Part shown: piece after piece, positions 31,850 to 40,293 of the stretch
How positions within the stretch are numbered: position 1 is the first letter of the stretch
Layout: each line of letters begins with the position of its first letter
Assembly: GCA_910574475.1 (NCBI GenBank)
Contig: CAJTAT010000002.1
Coordinates: forward strand, 431,120 to 495,119
DNA length: 64,000 nt
Direction of reading: 5' to 3'
Source: Clostridia bacterium
Lineage (GTDB): Bacteria; Bacillota; Clostridia; Lachnospirales; Lachnospiraceae
Notes under the pieces: model-generated
The model's input: only the letters and a program-made list of their open reading frames with translations
Told to the model about the DNA's origin: nothing
Databases searched by the model: none
Translations under genes and position numbers: made by a program

Positions 31850-32563
31850 TTATTCGTTTTTATTGAGAATCATTGTCTGATATTTTCCTGTCTCAATATC
31901 AATATACCTTACGAAAAGAGAAACCTTATTCTCTTCATTCAGACTCAACCACAGCAGATTGGTGAGCTTTTCCATATCATTGGGAATGGCAACCAGTTTC
32001 GGTTCTCCCTCAAAGCTTGGAAGAGGATTTCCGTCACACTGATAAGTATGAATAAAATGTCCCTCGCCTGCCAGACCATTTTCATAAGAAAAGGTATAGC
32101 GGTTACATGCCGTAGGATCACCGTTATTACTTTTTAAAATAGACATAGAATAATTGAAGGTTCCATTTTCAATCTCAAGAATACCTGAAATTCTCGGCGT
32201 ATAATTTGGCTTGTCCGGTTCAAACTCTCTGGTGCGCAGAGCCTGCTCAAAGGTCATTCCCTTTTCCATACATTCATATATGGTATCCGTCTGGTCACCG
32301 TTTGTCACAATCGTCTTGTTTCCCAGGACACGTACGGGTGCATAGATAATTAAGCTGGGATCTGTCAGCTTAGAAGGGTCAAAGGCTTGCGTACGGATAC
32401 CTTCTCCCTCCTCCACAAATATCCGGTTCCGGCTATTTTCACTTCTGCCCATTATAAAATAAGCCGTCACCGCCTGTTTTCCATTTTCAGATCGTCCAAT
32501 CAGAATTCCTCTTCCCGGATAAGAATTCTCTCTCAGTTCCTGTGCCAATGAAATCATTTCCAT
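31850..32563 (-). CDS. purO: IMP cyclohydrolase, archaeal PurO type
   Basis: 237 residues. The start SLAQELRENSYPGRGILIGRS and later NYTPRISGILE, GDPTACNRYTFSY and GEGHFIHTYQCDGNPLPSFEG match the PurO/IMP cyclohydrolase fold (an Ntn-like alpha-beta-beta-alpha fold), first known from archaea and present in some Clostridia. It closes FAICAR to IMP, the last step after the adjacent AICAR transformylase. Together they replace bifunctional PurH. It is the first gene after the ZTP riboswitch. Confidence 0.88.
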   Translation of the reverse strand: MEMISLAQELRENSYPGRGILIGRSENGKQAVTAYFIMGRSENSRNRIFVEEGEGIRTQAFDPSKLTDPSLIIYAPVRVLGNKTIVTNGDQTDTIYECMEKGMTFEQALRTREFEPDKPNYTPRISGILEIENGTFNYSMSILKSNNGDPTACNRYTFSYENGLAGEGHFIHTYQCDGNPLPSFEGEPKLVAIPNDMEKLTNLLWLSLNEENKVSLFVRYIDIETGKYQTMILNKNE

Positions 32564-32599
32564 GCTCGTTTCTCCTTATTTCCGTTCTGTTGACTGTAA

Positions 32600-32702
32600 C
32601 AAAAAAAGCCGCAATCCAAGCTATTAAAATGCCCAGACGGTCGGCTTCTCAATCCTTTATACTCCCTGTGGTTCCTTCCACTCCCGCCAGTCGTATAAAC
32701 TA
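32600..32702 (-). promoter_or_regulatory. ZTP riboswitch (pfl RNA) with terminator
   Basis: On the minus strand a TATAC/GTATA P1 helix encloses ACTGGCGGG, a GTGG/CCAC hairpin and AGGGAG. The conserved CCGTCTGGGC strand (about 32632-32641) follows. These are the core elements of the ZTP aptamer. After it, AGCCG pairs with CGGCT to form a terminator ending in TTTTTTT (toward 32601), and its 5' arm overlaps the aptamer 3' half. High ZTP, a sign of folate shortage at the AICAR step, should allow readthrough into purO-purH. Confidence 0.9.
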
Positions 32703-32707
32703 ATAAA

Positions 32708-32736
32708 AACATAGCATCTCTTTCATTCCTTGTCAA
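32708..32736 (-). promoter_or_regulatory. Promoter of the purO-purH riboswitch operon
   Basis: On the minus strand TTGACA (plus 32731-32736) and TATGTT (32708-32713) are 17 bases apart. The start site would be about 32701, which is exactly the 5' edge of the ZTP aptamer. Confidence 0.75.
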
Positions 32737-32785
32737 TCCTTTTTTCTGGGTTTCACAAAACTAAAACTATAAGCGGTACAGCACA

Positions 32786-33514
32786 CTAGTCTTCTCCCGG
32801 TAAATTTTCATGTTCAGAAATAGTCTTCACTATTCTTCCTCTCACCAGATCCGCAATCTCTTTAGACTTCATCCCCTGATATTCCTCATAAGGAATTGGC
32901 TTCAAAAAATGTACCTGAACCGTGACAGGGCGAATACTATTTGTATCAAAAGCCTGATAAGAATTCAGCATAGCCACAGGGACAATGAGACACTTGGAAT
33001 TCATAGCGCTCTTAAAGCTTCCGCCCTTGAACTCTCCTACCTCATTTCCCTTCTTAGACCGGGTTCCCTCTGGAAAAATCAGATAATTTCTTCCGATCTT
33101 TACCTCCTCAGTCACGGACTGAATCACCTTCAAGGACTGGCGCACATCCTTCCGATCCATAAATTTAGCCTTCATAATAGCAAAGACCTGTTTTAAGAAT
33201 AAAATGTTCTTTACTTCAATCTTTGCCACCACAGAAAAAGGAACATCACAGGCTTCAATGATTGAAAGTACATCAAACAATCCCTGATGATTTGGAAAGA
33301 ACATAAATCCTTTTTCTTTTGGAATATTTTCCTTTCCATGTACCTCTATCGTTACTCGTCCCCCTTTATTGGCATGGACTGTAATCTTCTTTAAAAGAGC
33401 ATACTTTTTATCTTCTGGAATCTCATCTGTATGCTTTGCATAGGAGCAAAGCTGGTACCACCAATAAGGTACAAAAAGAAGGTTGTTTAATACCATTAAT
33501 AAAATTCGTTTCAT
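32786..33514 (-). CDS. plsC: 1-acyl-sn-glycerol-3-phosphate acyltransferase (PlsC family)
   Basis: 242 residues. The acyltransferase motifs are FFPNHQGLFDVLSII near residue 72 (H-x4-D) and LIFPEGTRSKKG near 142. IVPVAMLNSYQAFD marks motif IV. A hydrophobic N-terminus (RILLMVLNNLLFVPYWW) would anchor it in the membrane. The reaction adds the second acyl chain in phosphatidic acid synthesis. It follows the 926-residue membrane protein by seven bases, so the three genes 33.5-37.8 kb probably form one transcript. Confidence 0.92.
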   Translation of the reverse strand: MKRILLMVLNNLLFVPYWWYQLCSYAKHTDEIPEDKKYALLKKITVHANKGGRVTIEVHGKENIPKEKGFMFFPNHQGLFDVLSIIEACDVPFSVVAKIEVKNILFLKQVFAIMKAKFMDRKDVRQSLKVIQSVTEEVKIGRNYLIFPEGTRSKKGNEVGEFKGGSFKSAMNSKCLIVPVAMLNSYQAFDTNSIRPVTVQVHFLKPIPYEEYQGMKSKEIADLVRGRIVKTISEHENLPGED

Positions 33515-33521
33515 TTAATCT

Positions 33522-36302
33522 CTATGCCTCTTTTCCTGATCGTAATTGTTCAAATTCTAATTCAATGGATAATTCTCTTCCGGGCAGACTTCCACTTACA
33601 AAGTCTACCAGGATCGTCTGAATCTTGTCTGAATAGCTCCAATAAGCGCTTGTAGTGAGAGGTATCAAAAATTCTCCTTCCCCTCCGTCATAAATAAAGC
33701 GATGTCCTTCCTTCAGGCTTTTCCCTTCCTCCATAAAATAGACCACGCCCTCAAAAGCCAAATCTTTTTCTGAAGTACTCAATTCTTCCACACAAATCCG
33801 CAGAAATGGAATGTCAGCGCCGTGAACATTTTCATCAAAGACATACATAAAATAGCTTTCCTCTGCTGTCATTCGATACTGATTTTCACCTGTTTCCTCT
33901 GCGTTCGTGTCTATCATACTGTAACCCACAGAGATATCTTCTGTCTCTTCTAGCTCTAAATTCTCATTTCCCCAGGCTGCCGGCAGCTTTTTCAGCCTTT
34001 CAATATGCATCAACTGGCCTAATTCCTCATAAGCTGACTCAAACTGCTCTTGAATCTCTGAGTGGTTTGTCAAAAAGATAATATTTTTATATTTACAGGG
34101 TGCATAATTCTTCATTAAATATTGATATAAATAATAATTTCTCATACTTAAGGATCCAGAATCATGCTTCCACTCTGGAGATACCACGATGATTTCCGGT
34201 TTCAGCTCTTTCAAAACTTCAATCGCCTTCGTCTGCATTACTTTGTTATTCGTATTGTAAGTACTGCTGAAAGGAAGAAGAACTTTTTTATTCAAAATAT
34301 TATAATGTGACAGCTGATTTGTCATATCCACAAATTGATACTCTTTGCAGAGATCATTTGCAAGCTCATTTAAGTTTATCAGCTCTGTCTTTTGTTCTTC
34401 TGTAATAAAAATATCTCCCAGTCCTGGAATATTTGTCTCCTCCACCGACGCATACACATATTCTATAGGAATCTCATTTTTCACAAAGACTTTGCCAGGC
34501 ATAGTCAGCAGATTTGCCCCTTTAAACCACACAGCACTCAAAAACAGGAATAAGGTAAGTGTCGAAGTAAGGACAGAACGATGTTCTTTCAAGTAAGGCA
34601 GGAAGATCATCAACACTAAAAATAAGCTGCATATGGCGGTGACAATCACTCCGCGCTCTCCGAATTGGGTTCTGACAAAGGTATATCTGACAATAATTCC
34701 ATTGAACAGCACTAAAAACAGAAAGGCATAGACAGCCAGCTTTCTTTCTTCCCCCTTCTTTCCCACCAGAAATACACAGGAAGCCAAAAGGGAAAAGGCA
34801 AAGCCAAAGGTGGCATACCAGACAAAGGGCGACGTAAGCTCCTCCATCAAGATATCCCCCGTAGTCTCAAGGATTGCCATAGAGTTTTCCACAATATAAC
34901 GAAGAATTGCGAAAAACATGGGGATAAAACAAATTCCCAGGATCAAAAGCGGCACATAGAAAGGCAATATTTTTTTGCGGATCTCTTTTTCGTTTAAGCG
35001 GAGAAAAATCTTCCAGCCTTTTTCATGGAACGCCTCATAAAGTACCATAGGCAGAGCTGCCAGCGCACAGGCGCCGCCAATGGAAGGATTCCAGGCAATG
35101 GATAAAATGGAGATAAAGGTCCAGCTCCACAGCAATTTAGAAAAGTCTTCCCGGATCTTTTTGGAAAATACGATTAAAATAAAGGGAAGTGCAAAGGCCC
35201 ATCTCACGTAATAATACGTATCTCCAAATAAAGAAAACAATAAAATACAGAGAAGTCCTGCCAGCTTATGATCTACAAAATAATAGTAGACTGCCGCTGT
35301 AATCAGAGCAATGACCACACAGCCAATAATCATGGCCGCCTCAAATGTGGCATATGTTCCGTCAAATAACGTGTACCAGATTCCCGCCTGAAAATAGTCG
35401 CAGACTCCGTGAATCGGCATAGTATCCAGATAGGGAACCGTTCCAAAATTCAAAAACTGATGCAATGGCCCGGAAAGCTCCCCATAGTGATACATTTCCA
35501 GGGGCGTTCCCGAAATGGTACCCCTGGGGACAGAATAAGATGCAAAGATTGCCAGAGAAAGAAAGCTGCTCAAATAAATACCCGCTTTTTCCTCCCTTTT
35601 ATCCTTCCAAAAAATTCGGTAAACATTATAAAGAATTAAAATAATTGTGATAATCACAACAACTGTTTTCATTTTTATAGAATCATACTGAACCACTCGT
35701 TCTCCATCCCGAAGATACTCATAGTGGGCAGTCCAGAGAAAACAAAGAGGTAGAAAAAGCTGACTCATCTGAAGCGCCCATTTCATCTGATTCTTATTTT
35801 CCTGTCTGAAATAAAAATAGCCAAAGATACATACGGCAAAAAACAAAAGAATCTGAAAGACAAGAAATACTTTTTCTATGACAGAAGTATTTACAATCCT
35901 TGTCAAATCTACTGCCTTAAACATAGAAGCCAGGGAAAACTCTGAAAACAGCAATAAAAAGCAAAGGTTTTCTACCTTTTTATACCATTCTATTCTGCCT
36001 GGTTTGTACTCTTTTATCCGATCCATATCTTTTTGTAAAAAAGTCATTTTTCTGGAAATCAAGGAGAAGCATATAGCAAAAAGAGTATAAAATACAAGGC
36101 ATCCCCCAATCACAAGATAAGCCAGAGTCATATCGCCCGATTTAAAATAAGCAGTCCATGTAGTATATCCTGTGACAAATTCCTCATACTGAGGCATCTT
36201 CTGATAGAGAACGCGCATCACCAGCCATGCAAAAAGAGCTGTGGCAGGAAGGGCAAAAATTGCTGATAACAAGCTGACGCGCTGACTTACTTTCCATTTC
36301 AT
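33522..36302 (-). CDS. Large multi-span membrane protein of unknown function
   Basis: 926 residues. About 14 hydrophobic segments occupy residues 10-600. A soluble, probably extracellular part of about 320 residues follows (KHDSGSLSMRNYYLYQYLM, LPAAWGNENLELEETEDISVGYSM). The membrane part contains SGPLHQFLNFGTVPYLDTMPIHG near residue 270, a DTMPIHG loop like those in GT-C-type sugar transferases. It may be a GT-C glycosyltransferase or envelope polymer protein, but no catalytic acid pair is certain. It lies between another GT-C-like protein and PlsC, which suggests cell-envelope work. Confidence 0.65.
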   Translation of the reverse strand: MKWKVSQRVSLLSAIFALPATALFAWLVMRVLYQKMPQYEEFVTGYTTWTAYFKSGDMTLAYLVIGGCLVFYTLFAICFSLISRKMTFLQKDMDRIKEYKPGRIEWYKKVENLCFLLLFSEFSLASMFKAVDLTRIVNTSVIEKVFLVFQILLFFAVCIFGYFYFRQENKNQMKWALQMSQLFLPLCFLWTAHYEYLRDGERVVQYDSIKMKTVVVIITIILILYNVYRIFWKDKREEKAGIYLSSFLSLAIFASYSVPRGTISGTPLEMYHYGELSGPLHQFLNFGTVPYLDTMPIHGVCDYFQAGIWYTLFDGTYATFEAAMIIGCVVIALITAAVYYYFVDHKLAGLLCILLFSLFGDTYYYVRWAFALPFILIVFSKKIREDFSKLLWSWTFISILSIAWNPSIGGACALAALPMVLYEAFHEKGWKIFLRLNEKEIRKKILPFYVPLLILGICFIPMFFAILRYIVENSMAILETTGDILMEELTSPFVWYATFGFAFSLLASCVFLVGKKGEERKLAVYAFLFLVLFNGIIVRYTFVRTQFGERGVIVTAICSLFLVLMIFLPYLKEHRSVLTSTLTLFLFLSAVWFKGANLLTMPGKVFVKNEIPIEYVYASVEETNIPGLGDIFITEEQKTELINLNELANDLCKEYQFVDMTNQLSHYNILNKKVLLPFSSTYNTNNKVMQTKAIEVLKELKPEIIVVSPEWKHDSGSLSMRNYYLYQYLMKNYAPCKYKNIIFLTNHSEIQEQFESAYEELGQLMHIERLKKLPAAWGNENLELEETEDISVGYSMIDTNAEETGENQYRMTAEESYFMYVFDENVHGADIPFLRICVEELSTSEKDLAFEGVVYFMEEGKSLKEGHRFIYDGGEGEFLIPLTTSAYWSYSDKIQTILVDFVSGSLPGRELSIELEFEQLRSGKEA

Positions 36303-36321
36303 TCCATTTCTCTCCTCTGTG

Positions 36322-37845
36322 TCATTTCCTGTTTTTCACTTTTTGGAATAACCTTGCAAACTGGGGCAAAAGATCGGAAAGTCCTACAGCTCCATAAGGC
36401 AGCAAGATAACAAAATAAGGAAAAATATATTGAGATTTTGCTTCCCAGATAATATGAAAACAAAAACCGCCCAAAATCACAATCATTAAAATTAATTGCT
36501 CTATCTTCCATTCTTTTCTCCGAAGATAAAGACATACAAATGTGGCTATAAATATCAAACTTTGATAGAAATTCATATATTCATGAAGTACTACATACAA
36601 GAGTCCGTCATAGATACTCTGTACAATCTTCGAAAAATTTCCTTCATGAAATTGATTTGCCCACAGAGACGCATAGGTAGGTTCATTCCACTGGGAAACT
36701 ATTTTTTTATAATAAAAGTGAATGGCATAGGCTGGATTTTCTCTGAATTTCTGAAGAGAATTTTTAATGGACTCTTTTGCAATGGCATCGCTTTTTTCAA
36801 TATCACAATCCGTATTTAAAAAAGTATCGTAGTTAAAAGCATTGTACCAACCCTCGGCCCGTTCTCCTTCCTGCATACCCATAGCTATCCAAAGAGATTT
36901 CGGCATCCCACTTGTAATCTCATAACCAGATCGAATTTCATAAAAGGAAGTCAAAGCCTTTCCCATAAGGCTGGCAGACAGAATTAAAATAAGAGCTGCC
37001 AATACTGGCCGAATCTTCTTTTTTTCCAGAGCCTTAAAAAAAAGCAATAAGACCATGGCAACAAGAAAAATACTGTAGTTATTTTTAACTAAAATAGAAG
37101 CGCCTATGAAAATACCGGATAAAATCCCATATAAAAATCGCTCTCTCTCTAAAAATAAAAGCAGACAGTAAACAGAAGCTAAAGAGAGAGCTAGTCCCAG
37201 AGTAATTCCATAAAGAAAAGTAGTATATAAAAAAACCTGAATACAACCCATTGAGAGAAATAATACAAGATGGGTAATTCTTTTTTTATGAAAAAGAAAA
37301 TCGGTAATCTTATATAAGAGATAAGCCACTGCTCCGTTGGAAAGAGCCGTCACGTACATAAAGGCCCTTCTATTTTCCTCGCCTGTGATACGGTAAAGAC
37401 ATTCCATGATAGCAGATAAACCCAATTGATTGGGATACACCTGCATATATTTTCCATGCTTAAAGAACATAAAATCATCCGCGCTCATCAAATAAGCCAC
37501 GTAAGATACCGCCTTCTGATCCGCCTCAGGATAAGTATGGCTAACGAGAACCCAAATGATACTGATTCCAATGACAAATATGACAGTTACGGCAGCTAAA
37601 ATCTTTGTTGGAATCTTTTCTAAATTAAACTTCTGATGAATCCAGTATAATACAAATAGAATAATACAAAGAATCAATAAATTCAAAAACAGATTATCAG
37701 CTCGATAAGAGGGCCGCTCTGCCAGAGAATTTTCTGCATTAAAATAAGTCGTACTAATTAGGCTTACAATACTCAAAAATCCCATTAAAAGTACGGAAAA
37801 CCAGAGAACTATATATTTTCCCCAGTCCAAAAAGCGCTCTCTCAT
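36322..37845 (-). CDS. GT-C / PMT-like membrane glycosyltransferase
   Basis: 507 residues from the ATG at 37845 (MRERFLDWGKYIVLW), which follows TGGAG; the frame is open further upstream through a long hairpin, where translation is unlikely. About 12 membrane spans are present. The first large loop (YPEADQKAVSYVAYLMSADDF) carries acidic residues and the second holds HGKYMQVYPNQLG, as in GT39-type transferases that use lipid-linked sugars. The last loop is ...AKSQYIFPYFVILLPYG. The function as glycosyltransferase is inferred from topology; the donor and target are unknown. Confidence 0.7.
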   Translation of the reverse strand: MRERFLDWGKYIVLWFSVLLMGFLSIVSLISTTYFNAENSLAERPSYRADNLFLNLLILCIILFVLYWIHQKFNLEKIPTKILAAVTVIFVIGISIIWVLVSHTYPEADQKAVSYVAYLMSADDFMFFKHGKYMQVYPNQLGLSAIMECLYRITGEENRRAFMYVTALSNGAVAYLLYKITDFLFHKKRITHLVLFLSMGCIQVFLYTTFLYGITLGLALSLASVYCLLLFLERERFLYGILSGIFIGASILVKNNYSIFLVAMVLLLFFKALEKKKIRPVLAALILILSASLMGKALTSFYEIRSGYEITSGMPKSLWIAMGMQEGERAEGWYNAFNYDTFLNTDCDIEKSDAIAKESIKNSLQKFRENPAYAIHFYYKKIVSQWNEPTYASLWANQFHEGNFSKIVQSIYDGLLYVVLHEYMNFYQSLIFIATFVCLYLRRKEWKIEQLILMIVILGGFCFHIIWEAKSQYIFPYFVILLPYGAVGLSDLLPQFARLFQKVKNRK

Positions 37846-37864
37846 GTGTAACTCCATTAAAATC

Positions 37865-37910
37865 ATACTATAATTACTTTGGATGCTAAGATCCAAAGTA
37901 ATTATAGTAT
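37865..37910 (-). terminator. Perfect 20-bp inverted repeat, probable terminator
   Basis: The arms 37865-37884 and 37891-37910 are perfect reverse complements with a six-base loop. On the minus strand GATTTTAATGG follows. It lies between the DUF4173 gene and the GT-C gene, so it would end the upstream transcript. The stem is A/T-rich and the T run short, so it may also be an mRNA-structural element that covers the next ribosome site. Confidence 0.65.
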
Positions 37911-37929
37911 AGATTCTTTTGTTTGTCAC

Positions 37930-39450
37930 CTATTCATTTTTTAATAAAAAGTAATCATCTGCGGCTTTCTTTCCAGAGTACCTGGAAAAATTGAAGTTTC
38001 GTACGCCAATCTCTGGTTTATCTAAAATCACATAAAAATATTGATCCAGATTTTCTTCTGCCAATTCTGTCTTATTGTCACAGGAACGGGCTGCCTCCAC
38101 ATAGATACCTGCTGCATCTGCGGAAAGTGTTGTGATATATTGATTTTCATAAGTGATGTCAAGGCCTCTCTGTGATACATTATACTTTGCGATAATGAAA
38201 TCAATCCGGCTTAAGGAGAGGATCACGTAGATGACAGTCACAACAATTGTACTATATTTGAACAGCGGGAAACTTTCCTGGAAGATACTTCTTATCACAC
38301 CGCCCAGAAGAATAGCCAGCACAAGCAGGGTAGCCAATACAAGTATTCGAAGTCTTGTGAGCTGGTAAGCTACAATGTAAAGCATCATCCGGTAAGCAGA
38401 GGAAACAATCATAATATAAGTACATCCTGAGATAAAGGTTAAAAGTATTTTCAGAATTCTATTTTCCCGAAATAATCCCAGACACATGAGAACCAAAATG
38501 AGATTCAAAACGCATACAAATAATAACTGGAAAAATCCCTGTCTGGCAAAGCTGCTGTAAGTATATCCTGAAGGAAGCTCCATCCCACCCGTAAAAATAT
38601 AAGAAATCTGGATTCCACAGAAAATCAGATAAACCACTGCAATGAGAGCTAAAAAGGTAATTGCAATCAAAGGCTCCTGAGTTCGAAAGTCCTTCTGCTG
38701 TGAATTTAATTTTTTCTGGCTGATATTATATAAAATACTGTAGAAAAATAAAAATCCCCATAAAAACATCAGCAAAATTCGGATAAACTTGGTAGGCAGG
38801 ATAATCTCCCGAAAGAGCACATAAAAGATTCTCCCCACAAGATTACTAAAAATAGCATCTGCGGATACTAACAGTGAAACAATAACTACCAACAGTGGCA
38901 TGGCAATGACAAGCCCCATTAAAATATACTTCATTTTAGAGGGAGATTTCTCTTCCTTTTTCTTTTTCCAGTCTTTCCTCTGTCTAATAGATGCAAATAA
39001 GTTTTCTATAATTCCAAAGAAAAATATACACAGATTGCAGGCATATTTTGTAAATCTCCATTTCTTATCTTCATAAGAATTATGAAGACACAGAATCCCA
39101 AAAAGCAGCCAGATACCTACTTTATTAAAAAAGATGATCCACTGATTGTCAGTGATACAGTTTGAGACAGCCAGAAGTAAAATAGAAACCATATAAAAGA
39201 TAGAATCTTTCTTCAGTGGTTCTTCCTGATACTTAATGAGCTGCAAATATAAGAACAAGAGTCCTGCTGTAAAAATCGGATAAGTGATTCCTACTGGGTT
39301 GTCAAAGAGACAAAAGACATAAAAAACTGAAAATATCAGGCAAACATAATAAAAATAAGGGGCACCTTTCCAAGGCTTTTCTTCTTTGACCGTTATATTC
39401 ACTGTATTTATCTGATTCTGCTGAATCCTTTGATCTTTATTCTCTTCCAT
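37930..39450 (-). CDS. DUF4173 family membrane protein
   Basis: 506 residues from the ATG at 39450 (MEENKDQRIQQNQIN), placed after GAGGAGGGAA; earlier ATG codons overlap the XRE gene. The soluble N-terminus (about 25 residues) is followed by roughly 12 membrane segments and a C-terminal soluble segment with ITYENQYITTLSADAAGIYVEAARSCD. This arrangement matches the DUF4153/DUF4173 integral membrane family of unknown function. It is cotranscribed with the DUF2975 and XRE genes, a common trio in Firmicutes that may sense or regulate membrane state. Confidence 0.8.
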   Translation of the reverse strand: MEENKDQRIQQNQINTVNITVKEEKPWKGAPYFYYVCLIFSVFYVFCLFDNPVGITYPIFTAGLLFLYLQLIKYQEEPLKKDSIFYMVSILLLAVSNCITDNQWIIFFNKVGIWLLFGILCLHNSYEDKKWRFTKYACNLCIFFFGIIENLFASIRQRKDWKKKKEEKSPSKMKYILMGLVIAMPLLVVIVSLLVSADAIFSNLVGRIFYVLFREIILPTKFIRILLMFLWGFLFFYSILYNISQKKLNSQQKDFRTQEPLIAITFLALIAVVYLIFCGIQISYIFTGGMELPSGYTYSSFARQGFFQLLFVCVLNLILVLMCLGLFRENRILKILLTFISGCTYIMIVSSAYRMMLYIVAYQLTRLRILVLATLLVLAILLGGVIRSIFQESFPLFKYSTIVVTVIYVILSLSRIDFIIAKYNVSQRGLDITYENQYITTLSADAAGIYVEAARSCDNKTELAEENLDQYFYVILDKPEIGVRNFNFSRYSGKKAADDYFLLKNE

Positions 39451-39451
39451 G

Positions 39452-39691
39452 TCAAATTCCCTCCTCACTGATCTTGATACCTTCTTCATCGGGTACATAT
39501 TCTAAGATATCTCCTGGCTGACAATCCAATACCCTGCAGATAGCATTTAAAGTCGTAAATCTTACGGCTCTTGCCTTATTATTTTTCAAAATCGATAGAT
39601 TTGCCATTGTAATATCTACTTCTTTGGCCAGTTCTGTCAATCCAATTTTTTTCTTCGCCATCATAACATCCAGATTTATGACAATAGACAT
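39452..39691 (-). CDS. Small XRE (Cro/CI, YozG-like) regulator
   Basis: 79 residues. AKKKIGLTELAKEVDITMANLSILKNNKARAVRFTTLNAICRVLDCQPGDIL contains the helix-turn-helix and the characteristic L-x-C-x-P-G-D ending. These short regulators often sit with DUF2975 membrane proteins and may respond to them. AAAAAAGGAGG precedes the ATG. The gene lies between the two membrane protein genes. Confidence 0.92.
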   Translation of the reverse strand: MSIVINLDVMMAKKKIGLTELAKEVDITMANLSILKNNKARAVRFTTLNAICRVLDCQPGDILEYVPDEEGIKISEEGI

Positions 39692-39707
39692 TTATACGCC
39701 TCCTTTT

Positions 39708-40157
39708 TTATATGGTTAAATCATTCTCCAATTTATAAGTGATCGCCTGATCAAATACACTGGAAAGTACTTTACTAAATAAGCCAGCTATGACAAAAAC
39801 AAGGATAATTACTAAAGTAGCCGGCGTGATCACTAAGATAAGCCGAAGACCACTTATAATTGCAATACAAAAACTATAATTTCCCATTCTCTTTAAGCTT
39901 CTCACATTTTCTTTGATAAAACAGTCTCCGTCTATGACTGTGCGGAAAATATAGCGCAGCTCTAAGATAATCAAAATTGCAAAGATTCCTGAGAAAAAAA
40001 ATAAAACTAACATAGGAAGGTAGTAAATCTCATAATGTGGAAAATATTTTCCAATAAATCTCACAGTAAAAGGCAGGGTTATACAAGCCACAATTCCTGC
40101 ATAAAACATAAAATCCAAGATTCCTTTTGTAATTTTTGTCACATTTATCTGTCCCAT
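39708..40157 (-). CDS. DUF2975 family membrane protein
   Basis: 149 residues from the ATG at 40157 (MGQINVTKITKGILDFMFY), after CAGAGGAGG; the longer frame to 40187 has no better site. Four membrane segments are visible. The VIDGDCFIKENVRSLKRMG segment between spans 2 and 3 is typical of DUF2975. The partner XRE regulator starts 16 bases downstream. The function is unknown. Confidence 0.85.
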   Translation of the reverse strand: MGQINVTKITKGILDFMFYAGIVACITLPFTVRFIGKYFPHYEIYYLPMLVLFFFSGIFAILIILELRYIFRTVIDGDCFIKENVRSLKRMGNYSFCIAIISGLRLILVITPATLVIILVFVIAGLFSKVLSSVFDQAITYKLENDLTI

Positions 40158-40199
40158 ACAAATCCTCCTCTGATCATTTTTATACATACTCCTGTGTAT

Positions 40200-40244
40200 A
40201 AAAAAAGATGCAATTATCCTCTCTAACTAAGATAATTGCATCTT
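40200..40244 (-). terminator. Terminator of the dnaN-recF-gyrB-gyrA operon
   Basis: A 14-base perfect stem (AAGATGCAATTATC with its reverse complement, 40205-40218 and 40231-40244) lies about 50 bases after the gyrA stop. On the minus strand the stem is followed by TTTTTTTA toward 40198. It is a typical rho-independent terminator. Confidence 0.9.
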
Positions 40245-40293
40245 AACATATAATTTATCGAAAATCAATATATTTTTATTGTTTTTCAATAAA

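Noticed and set aside
32554..32736. A 60-codon minus-strand frame upstream of purO
   Set aside because: It lies entirely over the ZTP aptamer and promoter and has no ribosome site; the RNA explains the sequence.
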